Positions 23,377 through 32,356 of a stretch of 64,000 nucleotides of DNA are shown here, piece after piece (position 1 is the first letter of the stretch; each line of letters begins with the position of its first letter). Origin of the DNA: an uncultured Eubacteriales bacterium. Lineage in GTDB: Bacteria > Bacillota > Clostridia > Oscillospirales > Acutalibacteraceae. Under the pieces are notes generated by a model that was not told where the DNA came from, did no database searches, and saw only the letters and a program-made list of their open reading frames with translations. The position numbers were made by a program, and so were the translations under genes. Location of the stretch: assembly GCA_905198155.1 (NCBI GenBank), contig CAJKBQ010000006.1, positions 32,422 through 96,421 on the forward strand. The letters are read 5' to 3'.

Positions 23377-24717
23377 ATGGCAGTTACATTTTCGGATCAA
23401 TACCTGTCCGCTTTTGTAGATGCGGAGGAATACACCGCAATCGCCCCGCAGGTTCAGCTGGCGCATGAGCAGCTGCACGCCAAAACCGGCATGGGCAACG
23501 ACTTCCTGGGCTGGGTAGACCTGCCCACGGCGTTTGACCGCGACGAGTTTGCGCGCATCAAGAAATCGGCGGAAAAAATCATTTCCGACACCGACGTGTT
23601 CATCGTGATCGGCATCGGCGGGTCGTACCTGGGCGCCCGCGCGGCGATCGAGTTCCTCAAATCGCCGATGTACAACGCGATGAACAAAAAAACGCCGGAC
23701 ATCTACTTCACCGGCAACAGCATCAGCTCCACGGCGCTCAGCCAGCTGCTGGATATCTGCGACGGCAAAGACGTGTCGATCAACATGATCTCAAAGTCCG
23801 GCACCACCACCGAACCGGCGATTGCGTTCCGGGTACTGCGCGATTATCTGGAGAAAAAATACGGCAAAGAGGGCGCACGTTCGCGCATTTACTGCACCAC
23901 CGACCGCGCCAAAGGCACGCTGAAAGCGCTGGCCGACCGCGAAGGATACGAAACATTCGTGGTGCCGGACGACGTCGGCGGCCGGTATTCGGTGCTGACG
24001 GCGGTGGGGCTGCTGCCGATTGCGGTGTCCGGCGCGGACATTGACGCGCTGATGCAGGGCGCGGCGCAGGCGCAGTTTGAACTGACTGATCCGGACGTGC
24101 TGAAAAACCCGTGCTACAAATATGCCGCCAGCCGCAACATCCTTTACCGCAAAGGCTACGGCATCGAAATGCTCGTCAGCTACGAGCCGTCGTTCACCAT
24201 GATGAACGAGTGGTGGAAGCAGCTGTTCGGCGAAAGCGAGGGCAAAAACCACAGCGGCATCTTCCCGGCATCGGCCGTGTTTTCGACCGACCTGCACTCG
24301 ATGGGGCAGTATATCCAGCAGGGCCGCCGCACACTGTTTGAAACGGTCGTGCTGATCGACAAAGCCCAGCAGGAAATCTATATCAACGAAGAAGCCGAAA
24401 ACGTGGACGGACTGAACTTCCTCAAAGACCGCCCGATGTCCTATATTAACCAGAAAGCATTCGAGGGCACCGTTCTGGCGCACACCGACGGCGGCGTGCC
24501 GAACATGGTGCTTCACATGCCGGAGGTCAGCGAGCAGGAACTGGGCTACCTGATCTACTTCTTTGAAAAAGCGTGCGCCATTTCCGGTTATCTGCTGGGC
24601 GTCAACCCGTTCAACCAGCCGGGCGTTGAAAGCTACAAGAAAAATATGTTCGCGCTCCTCGGCAAACCGGGCTACGAATCCCAGAAAGCAGCGCTGGAAG
24701 CGCGCCTGAATCACTAA
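23377..24717 (+). CDS. pgi: Glucose-6-phosphate isomerase
   Basis: This enzyme interconverts glucose 6-phosphate and fructose 6-phosphate in glycolysis. The 446-residue form is typical of Firmicutes. Visible are VFIVIGIGGSYLGARAAIE, the sugar-phosphate block NMISKSGTTTEPAIAFR, a DDVGGRYSVLTAVGLLPI segment and a C-terminal NPFNQPGVESYKK motif. AAAGGA lies about 13 nt upstream. It ends just before a clear terminator. Confidence 0.97.
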   Translation: MAVTFSDQYLSAFVDAEEYTAIAPQVQLAHEQLHAKTGMGNDFLGWVDLPTAFDRDEFARIKKSAEKIISDTDVFIVIGIGGSYLGARAAIEFLKSPMYNAMNKKTPDIYFTGNSISSTALSQLLDICDGKDVSINMISKSGTTTEPAIAFRVLRDYLEKKYGKEGARSRIYCTTDRAKGTLKALADREGYETFVVPDDVGGRYSVLTAVGLLPIAVSGADIDALMQGAAQAQFELTDPDVLKNPCYKYAASRNILYRKGYGIEMLVSYEPSFTMMNEWWKQLFGESEGKNHSGIFPASAVFSTDLHSMGQYIQQGRRTLFETVVLIDKAQQEIYINEEAENVDGLNFLKDRPMSYINQKAFEGTVLAHTDGGVPNMVLHMPEVSEQELGYLIYFFEKACAISGYLLGVNPFNQPGVESYKKNMFALLGKPGYESQKAALEARLNH

Positions 24718-24736
24718 GCGTCGAATTTTGCACAAA

Positions 24737-24769
24737 ACCCGGCGAAAATGCAGATTTCACCGGGTTTTT
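24737..24769 (+). terminator. Terminator of pgi
   Basis: An 11-bp stem ACCCGGCGAAA/TTTCACCGGGT (24737-24747 with 24755-24765, one mismatch), then TTTT. Confidence 0.85.
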
Positions 24770-24801
24770 CGATGCGAACTGAAAAATATTCGGGGAATCC
24801 C

Positions 24802-24830
24802 TTGACAAAAAGGTTTTTTTTCTATATAAT
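24802..24830 (+). promoter_or_regulatory. Promoter of yceD-rpmF
   Basis: A consensus TTGACA-17-TATAAT (24802-24807 and 24825-24830). Confidence 0.9.
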
Positions 24831-24856
24831 AGTCGGGTAAGTGCTGAGGTGTCGAT

Positions 24857-25354
24857 ATGTTTTTGGAACTCAAAAAACTGTTTATCGGAGAAACTGCGTC
24901 CGAGTCCTTTGCCGCTGAGCTGGATTGGTCGGCGGAGCGGGTCGGCAGCTGCTGCCCGTTTGCGGCGCCGGTGCGCGTTTCCGGTACGGCATCCAACACC
25001 GCCGGGATTGTTCGCATCCAGTATCAGGCAGATACCGTGCTGAAAATGCCGTGCGACCGCTGTGCGGTCGAAACGGTGCAGCCGTTTTCCCGCAATTTTT
25101 TGCACATTCTGGTCGCTTCGCTCAACGGCGAAGATACCGGCGAATGGATTGTGGTCGAAAGCGGATATCGGCTGAACCTGGACGAGCTGGTGCTCGCCGA
25201 TATGCTGTTGGAGTTTCCCTCCAAGTTTTTGTGTAAACCGGATTGTAAAGGGATCTGCCCCCGCTGCGGTGCAAACCTGAACCAAACGGCTTGCCGATGC
25301 ACGGACAAACCGATTGATCCTCGCCTGGAGATTCTTAAAAGTCTGCTGGGCTGA
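24857..25354 (+). CDS. YceD/DUF177 family protein
   Basis: A 165-residue DUF177 protein linked to 23S rRNA or large-subunit biogenesis. It has the cysteine pair PCDRC (early half) and a C-terminal zinc-ribbon-like CKPDCKGICPRCGANLNQ stretch with CxxxC/CxxC. It is immediately upstream of rpmF, the near-universal yceD-rpmF pair, sharing one promoter. Confidence 0.9.
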   Translation: MFLELKKLFIGETASESFAAELDWSAERVGSCCPFAAPVRVSGTASNTAGIVRIQYQADTVLKMPCDRCAVETVQPFSRNFLHILVASLNGEDTGEWIVVESGYRLNLDELVLADMLLEFPSKFLCKPDCKGICPRCGANLNQTACRCTDKPIDPRLEILKSLLG

Positions 25355-25385
25355 GATTCTGAATTCTTGCAAGGAGGTGCTGACG

Positions 25386-25568
25386 ATGGCGGTACCGAAG
25401 AGAAAAACTTCCAAAGCCAGAAGAGATAAAAGACGTTCCAACGTTTGGAAACTCGAGGCTCCGGCTCTCATGAAATGCCCGCAGTGCGGCGAATATAAGC
25501 GCCCGCACAGAATGTGCGCGAATTGCGGATATTACAACGGGAAACAGATCGTGAAGGTGGAAGGCTGA
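25386..25568 (+). CDS. rpmF: 50S ribosomal protein L32
   Basis: A 60-residue large-subunit protein. Its N-terminus MAVPKRKTSKARRDKRR is canonical. It retains the four-cysteine zinc form (CPQCG and CANCG), the C+ type. The start at 25386 is preceded by AAGGAGGTG; an earlier in-frame start (25314) lies inside yceD. Confidence 0.97.
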   Translation: MAVPKRKTSKARRDKRRSNVWKLEAPALMKCPQCGEYKRPHRMCANCGYYNGKQIVKVEG

Positions 25569-25593
25569 TTTCCGTCTTTGAACTGGGAAAGGT

Positions 25594-25624
25594 AGAGGAG
25601 GAGCGTATCCTCCTCTCTTTTTTT
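25594..25624 (+). terminator. Terminator of yceD-rpmF
   Basis: A 9-bp stem AGAGGAGGA/TCCTCCTCT (25594-25602 with 25608-25616), a 5-nt loop, then C and seven T. Confidence 0.92.
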
Positions 25625-25671
25625 GGCGGCAAAATGGATTGCCGCATCTTCGCACGAAAGGAGGCCAGCCG

Positions 25672-26991
25672 ATGGCCGTACGCATTACCGGCGTCACGCC
25701 GCGCAGCCCGGCCGCCCGTCACGGCATTCGCCCCGGCGAGCAGCTGATTTCCATCAACGGGCACCCGGTGCGCGACGTGCTCGACTTTCGGTTCTACGAA
25801 ACCGAAGCGGAACTGACCATCCGGGTGGCCGACGCATCCGGCGTCGAACGCGACGTTTCGCTGCGCAAGCCGCAGTATTCGTTTCTGGGGTTGGAATTTG
25901 AAACGTACCTGATGGACGCGCAGCGCCGCTGCCGCAACAACTGCATTTTCTGCTTCATCGACCAGATGCCGCCCGGGCTGCGGCCGTCGCTGTATTTCAA
26001 AGACGACGACGACCGTCTGTCGTTTCTGTTCGGCAACTATATCACGCTGACGAACCTGTCGCAGGCGGAAGTGGACCGCATCGTCGAAATGCACATCAGC
26101 CCGATCAACGTGTCCGTCCACACCACCAATCCCGAACTGCGCGTGAAAATGATGGGCAACCGCTTTGCCGGTAAATCGCTGGACTATCTGTACCAGCTGG
26201 CGTCGCGCGGCACGCAGCTGAACGGTCAGCTGGTGCTGTGCCCCGGTATCAACGACGGCGACGAACTGCGCCGGACGCTGCGCGATCTCAAACGCTTGGC
26301 GCCGGCTATGCAGTCGGTGGCGGCGGTGCCGGTCGGCCTGACCAAATACCGCGACTACCTGCCGCACCTCGACCCCTACACGGCGGAAACGGCCGGCGCA
26401 GTGATCGATATCATCGAATCGTTCGCGGCGGAATGCCGGAAAGACCTGGGTACCGGATTCATCTATGCGTCCGACGAATTTTACCTGCTGGCTGGCCGGC
26501 CGCTCCCGCCGGAGGATGCATACGACGGCTACCCGCAGCTGGAAAACGGCGTGGGATCGATCACGCTGCTGCGTACCCAGGTCATGGAGCGACTGGAAGA
26601 AACCGGCGCAGTAACACTCCCGGCGCCGCGGCATATTTCGATCGCGACCGGCGTGTCGGCCGCACCGCTGCTGCGGGAAATCGCCGCGGCCGCCAGCGCA
26701 CGCTGCCCGCAGCTGACGTGCACGGTGTACGGGATTATCAACGACTTTTTCGGCCACCGGATCACGGTCGCCGGGCTGATTACCGGCGGGGATTTGCTCG
26801 CGCAGCTGGCCGACCGGCCGCTGGGCACGGAACTGCTGATTCCGAACGTGATGCTGCGGCACGAAGGCGATTTGTTTTTGGACGACACCAAACTGACGGA
26901 CGTGCAGCAGCGTCTGGGCGTGCCGGTGACGCCGGTCGAAAGCGACGGCGACGCGCTGCTGGCTGCGATATACGGCACGGACGAATTTTAA
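25672..26991 (+). CDS. DUF512 radical SAM protein with N-terminal PDZ-like domain
   Basis: A 439-residue protein. Residues 1-65 form a PDZ-like domain (GVTPRSPAARHGIRPGEQLI), then a radical SAM core with C87-x3-C91-x2-C94 (CRNNCIFCFIDQMP), and a C-terminal DUF512 domain ending in DVQQRLGVPVTPVESDG. The family is widespread in clostridia, often next to der as here. The reaction is unknown; a role in methylthio or RNA modification has been suggested for relatives, which I cannot test. AAAGGAGG supports the start at 25672. Confidence 0.88.
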   Translation: MAVRITGVTPRSPAARHGIRPGEQLISINGHPVRDVLDFRFYETEAELTIRVADASGVERDVSLRKPQYSFLGLEFETYLMDAQRRCRNNCIFCFIDQMPPGLRPSLYFKDDDDRLSFLFGNYITLTNLSQAEVDRIVEMHISPINVSVHTTNPELRVKMMGNRFAGKSLDYLYQLASRGTQLNGQLVLCPGINDGDELRRTLRDLKRLAPAMQSVAAVPVGLTKYRDYLPHLDPYTAETAGAVIDIIESFAAECRKDLGTGFIYASDEFYLLAGRPLPPEDAYDGYPQLENGVGSITLLRTQVMERLEETGAVTLPAPRHISIATGVSAAPLLREIAAAASARCPQLTCTVYGIINDFFGHRITVAGLITGGDLLAQLADRPLGTELLIPNVMLRHEGDLFLDDTKLTDVQQRLGVPVTPVESDGDALLAAIYGTDEF

Positions 26992-27015
26992 TGCAACAAA
27001 CAGGAGATGAGGACG

Positions 27016-28347
27016 ATGGCAAAGCCTGTGGTGGCAATTGTAGGCCGCCCAAACGTCGGGAAATCGACGTTGTTCAACAAATTGGTCGGAAAACGCCTGT
27101 CGATCGTGGACGACACGCCCGGCGTGACCCGTGACCGCATCTACGGCGACTGCGAATGGTGCGGCCGCACGTTTCTGCTGGTGGACACCGGCGGAATCGA
27201 GCCGTACTCAACGGACGTCATCCAGTCGCAAATGCGCCGCCAGGCGCAGCTCGCGATCGACACGGCCAACGTGATTATCTTCGTGACGGATCTGCGTTCC
27301 GGCGTCGTCGCGACGGATTCCGAAATCGCGGCGATGCTGGTGAAAAGCGGCCGCCCGGTGGTGCTGTGCGTCAACAAATGCGACACGCCCGGTGCGCCGC
27401 CGCCGGAATTTTATGAGTTCTACAACCTGGGTCTGGGCGATCCGGTGGCTGTGTCGTCCGTACACGGCAGCGGAACCGGCGACCTGCTGGACGAAGTGCA
27501 GAAGTATCTGCCGCCCGCGCCCGAATCGGAGGACGGCGAAGAGCCGATCCGCGTGGCGCTGATCGGCAAGCCGAACGTCGGCAAATCGTCGCTCGTCAAC
27601 CGCATTTCCGGCCAGGAGCGCTCCATCGTGTCCGACATCGCCGGCACCACGCGCGACGCGATTGACACCGCCGTGGAAAACGAATACGGCAAATACGTCC
27701 TGATCGATACCGCCGGTCTGCGCCGCCAAAGCCGCGTGGACGACCAGATCGAAAAATACAGCGTCATGCGCGCTGAAATGGCGGTGGAGCGCGCCGATGT
27801 GTGCGTCATCATGATCGACGCGCAGGAAGGCTTCACCGAGCAGGATTCCAAAGTCGCCGGGCTGGCGCACGAAAAGGGCAAAGGCTGCGTGATTGCCGTC
27901 AACAAATGGGACGCCGTCGAAAAAGACGACCGTACCCTGCCGGAAATGCGCAAAAAGCTGCTGAACGACTTTTCGTTCATGCCGTATGCCGAAATCGTAT
28001 TCATTTCCGCAAAAACCGGCCAGCGCATCGGTGACCTGTTCGGCCGCATCAATGAAGCCGCCGCGCACAATGCCATGCGCATCCCGACCGGCCGCCTGAA
28101 CGATATCCTGGCGGACGCCACTGCGCGCGTCCAGCCGCCGACCGACAAAGGCCGCCGCCTGAAAATTTATTATATGACGCAGGCAGGAACCAAGCCGCCG
28201 ACGTTTGTATTTTTCGTCAACAACGCGGAATTGTTCCATTTTTCGTACCAGCGCTACCTCGAAAACCGCATCCGCGATACCTTCGGCCTCACCGGCACGC
28301 CCATCCGGATGGTGGTGCGCCAGCGCGGCGAGGACGGCGTCAAATAA
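27016..28347 (+). CDS. der: Ribosome biogenesis GTPase Der
   Basis: A two-GTPase-domain factor (EngA, 443 residues) for 50S assembly. Domain 1 has GRPNVGKSTLFN and DTPGVTRDR; domain 2 has GKPNVGKSSLVN and IAGTTRDAI; a C-terminal KH-like domain ends in PIRMVVRQR. The NKCD and NKWD motifs are present. The start at 27016 is preferred because AGGAG lies 9 nt upstream; the ATG at 27007 abuts it. Confidence 0.96.
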   Translation: MAKPVVAIVGRPNVGKSTLFNKLVGKRLSIVDDTPGVTRDRIYGDCEWCGRTFLLVDTGGIEPYSTDVIQSQMRRQAQLAIDTANVIIFVTDLRSGVVATDSEIAAMLVKSGRPVVLCVNKCDTPGAPPPEFYEFYNLGLGDPVAVSSVHGSGTGDLLDEVQKYLPPAPESEDGEEPIRVALIGKPNVGKSSLVNRISGQERSIVSDIAGTTRDAIDTAVENEYGKYVLIDTAGLRRQSRVDDQIEKYSVMRAEMAVERADVCVIMIDAQEGFTEQDSKVAGLAHEKGKGCVIAVNKWDAVEKDDRTLPEMRKKLLNDFSFMPYAEIVFISAKTGQRIGDLFGRINEAAAHNAMRIPTGRLNDILADATARVQPPTDKGRRLKIYYMTQAGTKPPTFVFFVNNAELFHFSYQRYLENRIRDTFGLTGTPIRMVVRQRGEDGVK

Positions 28348-28374
28348 CCGAAAACCGAATTCAAAAATTTTCCC

Positions 28375-28404
28375 AAAACGGCGGCGCAGCACCCGCCGTT
28401 TTTT
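28375..28404 (+). terminator. Terminator of der
   Basis: A 10-bp stem AAAACGGCGG/CCGCCGTTTT (28375-28384 with 28393-28402) merging into TTTTTT. Confidence 0.88.
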
Positions 28405-28480
28405 GCTGCACCGCGCGCCCCCTGCCGCATATCATGAGAGTGAGACAGAATTGATATAAACAGGGAGGAAGGGAGATTCG

Positions 28481-28711
28481 GTGAAAAAAGAGTTGATCCT
28501 GGTAAGCTCTATCACCTATGCGATGAAAGCCAAAACGCTGCTGGAACACGCAGGGTTTCGAGCATATACGACGCGTCTGCCGCGTAATATTCAAAATACG
28601 GGGTGCGGATACTGCGTCTACGTGGAGCGCGGCACCGACCGCGCCGAGCAGTTGCTGCGGAAAGCCGGTATTCGCGTACTGGGTCGGTACACCGGCGGGG
28701 CGGCCGAATGA
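28481..28711 (+). CDS. DUF3343 protein (putative Se/S carrier)
   Basis: A 76-residue DUF3343 protein. It has the family core LVSSITYAMKAKTLLEHAGF and a NTGCGYCVYV stretch with two Cys that could carry a persulfide or perselenide. It uses a GTG start after AAGGGAG and overlaps the following desulfurase-like gene (ATGA), so the two are translationally coupled. The pairing supports a sulfur or selenium relay. No selD or selA is in the window. Confidence 0.85.
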   Translation: MKKELILVSSITYAMKAKTLLEHAGFRAYTTRLPRNIQNTGCGYCVYVERGTDRAEQLLRKAGIRVLGRYTGGAAE

Positions 28712-29835
28712 TCTATCTGGACAACAGCGCGACCACTTACCCCAAACCGGAACCTGTGCGCCGCGCGGTGGCCGATGCCATGGTGCGGTTCGGCGCGAAT
28801 CCCGGCCGCGCTGGGCACCGCATGGCGATGCAGACGTCGGAAGCGGTATTCCGCGCACGGGAAACGGCGGCGCAGTTCTTTCACACGGACGTTGAAACGG
28901 TCATTTTCACGCCGGGCTGTACGCAGGCGATCAATCAGGCGCTGAAAGGCTATCTGCACAGCGGCGATCACGCGGTGATTTCCTGCCTGGAACACAATGC
29001 GGTCTACCGCCCGATTACGGCGATGCAGGCGGACGGCGTCAGCTTCACCGTCGCCCGCGTTTTTCCCGGCGACGACGACCGCACGCTGGAATCGTTCGCG
29101 TCGTGCATCAAGTCCAACACGCGGCTGCTCGTCTGTACGCAGGCGTCGAACGTATTTGGAATCCGGCTGCCGGTGGAGCGGCTGGCCGCGCTGGCGCATG
29201 AACACGGCGCCGCCATGCTCGTGGACGCCGCGCAGTCCGCCGGGGTGGTGGATATCGATCTGAGCCGCACACCGATCGATTTTCTGTGCTGCGCCGGGCA
29301 CAAAGGGCTGTACGGCCCGATGGGCACCGGCCTGCTGATTGCGCGGGAACGCCTCGACCCGATCGTGGAAGGCGGCACCGGCAGCCAATCCGCGTCGCCG
29401 TTCCCGCCGGACGAATACCCCGACCGGCTCGAAGCCGGCACCCCCAACACACCGGGCATTCTGGGACTGGCGGCCGGGATCCGATTCGTGCAGCAGAAAA
29501 CGGTCGCGCGCATTTTCCGGCACGAAACCGCGCTGCTCACGCAGCTGTACCGCCCGCTGGCCCATCATCCGAAGTTGATCTGGTACGGCGACCCATCGCA
29601 GTCCGACCGCGTACCGGTGCTGTCGCTGAACGTCGCCGGTCAGTCCAGCGAAGAAACGGCCGCGCAGCTGGATCGCGCCGGAATCGCCGTGCGCGCTGGG
29701 CTGCACTGCGCGCCGCTGGCGCATCGCTGGATGGGTACGGCCGACACCGGCACCGTGCGCGTCAGCGTCTCCGCCTTCAGCCGCCCGGCGGACATCAACC
29801 GCCTGACGCAGGCGCTGCGGGCGGTAATAAATTAA
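28708..29835 (+). CDS. Aminotransferase class V / cysteine desulfurase
   Basis: A PLP enzyme of 375 residues, cysteine desulfurase type. MIYLDNSATTYPKP opens the fold, SAGVVDIDL and CAGHKGLYGPMGTG carry the PLP-binding Lys199, and the catalytic loop Cys334 sits in RAGLHCAPLAH, as in SufS/CsdB-type enzymes. It would take sulfur (or selenium) from cysteine (selenocysteine) and pass it to DUF3343, whose stop codon overlaps this start. No Fe-S scaffold gene is adjacent. Confidence 0.92.
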   Translation: MIYLDNSATTYPKPEPVRRAVADAMVRFGANPGRAGHRMAMQTSEAVFRARETAAQFFHTDVETVIFTPGCTQAINQALKGYLHSGDHAVISCLEHNAVYRPITAMQADGVSFTVARVFPGDDDRTLESFASCIKSNTRLLVCTQASNVFGIRLPVERLAALAHEHGAAMLVDAAQSAGVVDIDLSRTPIDFLCCAGHKGLYGPMGTGLLIARERLDPIVEGGTGSQSASPFPPDEYPDRLEAGTPNTPGILGLAAGIRFVQQKTVARIFRHETALLTQLYRPLAHHPKLIWYGDPSQSDRVPVLSLNVAGQSSEETAAQLDRAGIAVRAGLHCAPLAHRWMGTADTGTVRVSVSAFSRPADINRLTQALRAVIN

Positions 29836-29872
29836 AATTCCATTAAATCTGCAAAAAGAGCAGAAAAAAAGC

Positions 29873-29900
29873 TTGCATTTATCGGATAATATGATAAAAT
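29873..29900 (+). promoter_or_regulatory. Promoter of cdaA-cdaR
   Basis: TTGCAT (29873-29878), a 16-bp spacer and TAAAAT (29895-29900), with TGA before the -10. An 81-nt leader follows. Confidence 0.65.
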
Positions 29901-29981
29901 AAAAGAGGAGAAAATTGCGGTCGAATCAGGGGACGCTTTGCGCACAGCCCGGTGGTCACGGAAAGGGAATGGACGGTCTTT

Positions 29982-30863
29982 ATGGCGGCATTACAGGAAT
30001 TTTGGATGCGGTTTCAAAGCATCCTGTTAAGTATGAAGTGGAACAATGTGCTGGATATCGCATTGGTTTCGTATCTGATTTTCAAAGCGGTGGTACTGAT
30101 CCGCAACACGCGCGCCGTGCAGCTGCTCAAGGGCATTCTGATGATCCTGCTGCTGTACGGAGTGGTGCGCGCCGCGCGCATGGAAATGATGCAGATGCTT
30201 TTCGACAGCGTCGTGTTCCAAGTGGGGATCGTGGCAATCGTGGTGATTTTCCAGCCGGAAATCCGCCGCGCGATCGAGCAGATCGGCAAAACCAGCATCA
30301 GCAAATTTCACGTATTTGGCGTTGCGGGCAACAGCGAATTGCAGCGCGCGCAAACGGAGGAAACCATTGCGGCTGTGTCCGATGCGTGCCAGATTCTCCG
30401 CAATATGAAAATGGGCGCGCTGATGGTTTTTGAAAACCGCGACGTGCTGACCGACATCATCAAAAGCGGAACCATCATCGAAGCCAAGCCGTCGATGGAA
30501 CTGATCGGCAACATCTTTTTCAACAAAGCGCCGCTGCACGATGGTGCCATGATTATCCGCGGAAACCAGGTGTACGCCGCCGGATGCATCCTGCCGCTGA
30601 CGCAGAACACCGATATCAGCAGCGAACTGGGTACCCGCCACCGCGCCGCCATCGGCCTCAGCGAATGTTCCGACGCCACGGTGGTGGTTGTGTCCGAAGA
30701 AACGGGCAACATCTCCATCGCGCGCAATGGCCGCCTGACGCGCAACTATACCAAAGACACACTGCGTGCGGAGCTGGAAAAAATCCTGATCCGGCCCGAA
30801 CCGGAGACGGATCGGCGGATTTTCGTCCGATCAAACCGAAAGAAGGGGAATGCCGATGAGTGA
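29982..30863 (+). CDS. cdaA: Diadenylate cyclase CdaA
   Basis: A membrane enzyme (293 residues) making the second messenger c-di-AMP from two ATP. Three hydrophobic N-terminal helices (LDIALVSYLIFKAVVLI; GILMILLLYGVV; FQVGIVAIVVIF) precede the DAC domain. The catalytic D-G-A motif is in LHDGAMII (about residue 187) and the R-H-R in GTRHRAAIGLSE (about 219). The start at 29982 (ATG) is chosen by homology of the N-terminus; GTG 29952 is possible. cdaR overlaps the 3' end. Confidence 0.95.
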   Translation: MAALQEFWMRFQSILLSMKWNNVLDIALVSYLIFKAVVLIRNTRAVQLLKGILMILLLYGVVRAARMEMMQMLFDSVVFQVGIVAIVVIFQPEIRRAIEQIGKTSISKFHVFGVAGNSELQRAQTEETIAAVSDACQILRNMKMGALMVFENRDVLTDIIKSGTIIEAKPSMELIGNIFFNKAPLHDGAMIIRGNQVYAAGCILPLTQNTDISSELGTRHRAAIGLSECSDATVVVVSEETGNISIARNGRLTRNYTKDTLRAELEKILIRPEPETDRRIFVRSNRKKGNADE

Positions 30864-32193
30864 GGAACAAAAAAAAGTTCAGCCAGCCGATGCGCCCGTC
30901 CCCCGCAAAAAAACGCTGGGCGAGCGGTTCCGTGCCCTGTTTTACAATAACTATTTCTTAATCGCCTTTTCGGCGCTGGTTGCGTTTTCCATCTGGATGG
31001 GGATTTCGTTTTCCGACACCACCACCGAGATGACGCGCACCGTCCGCGGCGTTCAGCTGGAATATTCCAACCTGCCGGACAGCGTCACGCAGCTTGGCCT
31101 GATGGTGATCGATACCCCGGCCAATGTGAATAAAGTGGACGTCACCATCACCGGCAAGCAGTACATCGTCAGCCAGGTCACAGCGGAAGATCTGAGCGCA
31201 TACATCCGCCTGACCGATGCGACTTCCGCCGGAAACTACACCGCCGAAGTCAAAGTCGTGGCGGTCGGCCGCAGCAAGGATTTCACCATCCAAAAGGTCG
31301 ATCCGCAAATCGTGAACGTGCGGCTTGACCGCATGACGACCAAAGAATACACGCTGTCCAGCTCCACCAACGAATACAATGCCGCTGAGGGCTACACGCT
31401 CAAAACCCCGACGCTGCGGGACACCACCGTGGTCATTTCCGGTCCGGCGACCGATATGCAGCAAATCGCGCGGGTGGTGGCGGAAGCGACCGTCCCCGAC
31501 GAAATCAGCAAAACCGCGACCTACGAAGCCTCCATCCACCTCTACGATGAATACGGTCAGGAAATCAACAATTCCCTGCTGGAACTGAACATCGGGCAAA
31601 CGGAGCTGACCATCGTCGCGATGCGGCTCAAATCGATTCCGCTGGAACTGGAATACCAGAACGCACCGGCCAGTATGGGCAAAAATATGATTACCCTGTC
31701 GCCGCAGTCGATCAACATCTCTGTGCCCAGCGATCTGTACGATTCGCTCACCAGCCTGACCGTCGGTACGCTGGACTTCTCTCAGGTGAATATGGACAAC
31801 ACCCGCTTCGAGTTCGACATCAGCAGCGTGCTCCCGGCCGGCTGCACCAACGAAGACGATATCAATACGATGTTCGCCACGGTGGATCTTTCCGGGATGC
31901 GGACGCGCGAATTTGATGTCAGCAACATCCGGGTCGACGCGCCGCCGTCGGACAAGAACGTCGAAATGCTCACGCAGTCGGTTCGGCTGACGATCACCGG
32001 CCCGGCCGGAGAGATCGAACGCATGACGGCCGACGATATTACCGTGGTGATCGATATGTCCACCAACCAAAACACCCTCGGCCAGCACGAAATCTCCGCC
32101 CGCATCGAAATGCAGAACGGCTCCGGCTGCTGGGTGTACGGCGCACCGACCGTCTTTGTGCGCATCGACCAGGCTGCCTCATCCAGCGGATGA
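30856..32193 (+). CDS. cdaR: CdaA regulator CdaR (YbbR-domain protein)
   Basis: A 445-residue regulator of the diadenylate cyclase. It has a single N-terminal membrane helix (NYFLIAFSALVAFSIWMGI) followed by extracytoplasmic YbbR repeats rich in beta strands, each with the (V/I)x(V/I)xGP-type ends (e.g. VVISGPATD, LTITGPAGE). It overlaps cdaA by 8 bp. The ATG at 30856 has GGGGA 6 nt upstream; the ATG at 30850 does not. In Bacillus glmM follows, but here a terminator and recJ follow. Confidence 0.92.
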   Translation: MSEEQKKVQPADAPVPRKKTLGERFRALFYNNYFLIAFSALVAFSIWMGISFSDTTTEMTRTVRGVQLEYSNLPDSVTQLGLMVIDTPANVNKVDVTITGKQYIVSQVTAEDLSAYIRLTDATSAGNYTAEVKVVAVGRSKDFTIQKVDPQIVNVRLDRMTTKEYTLSSSTNEYNAAEGYTLKTPTLRDTTVVISGPATDMQQIARVVAEATVPDEISKTATYEASIHLYDEYGQEINNSLLELNIGQTELTIVAMRLKSIPLELEYQNAPASMGKNMITLSPQSINISVPSDLYDSLTSLTVGTLDFSQVNMDNTRFEFDISSVLPAGCTNEDDINTMFATVDLSGMRTREFDVSNIRVDAPPSDKNVEMLTQSVRLTITGPAGEIERMTADDITVVIDMSTNQNTLGQHEISARIEMQNGSGCWVYGAPTVFVRIDQAASSSG

Positions 32194-32223
32194 TTCGCAC
32201 AATAATACAAAATTTTGTCATTC

Positions 32224-32270
32224 AAAGACCCGAACCGCGTTTTTTTGCGCGGAAATTCGGGTCTTTTTTT
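32224..32270 (+). terminator. Terminator of cdaA-cdaR
   Basis: An outer 11-bp stem AAAGACCCGAA/TTCGGGTCTTT (32224-32234 with 32256-32266), an inner CCGCG/CGCGG stem, and a T run. Confidence 0.9.
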
Positions 32271-32279
32271 CGTTTGAAC

Positions 32280-32308
32280 TTGAATTTATGCGGGAAAAAT
32301 GATAAAAT
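32280..32308 (+). promoter_or_regulatory. Promoter of the recJ-relA operon
   Basis: TTGAAT (32280-32285), a 17-bp spacer and TAAAAT (32303-32308), with an extended TGA. Confidence 0.65.
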
Positions 32309-32356
32309 ATAAGATAAATCAAAATGGGCAAGCATCGTGCAAAGGAGTTTGCGGCA

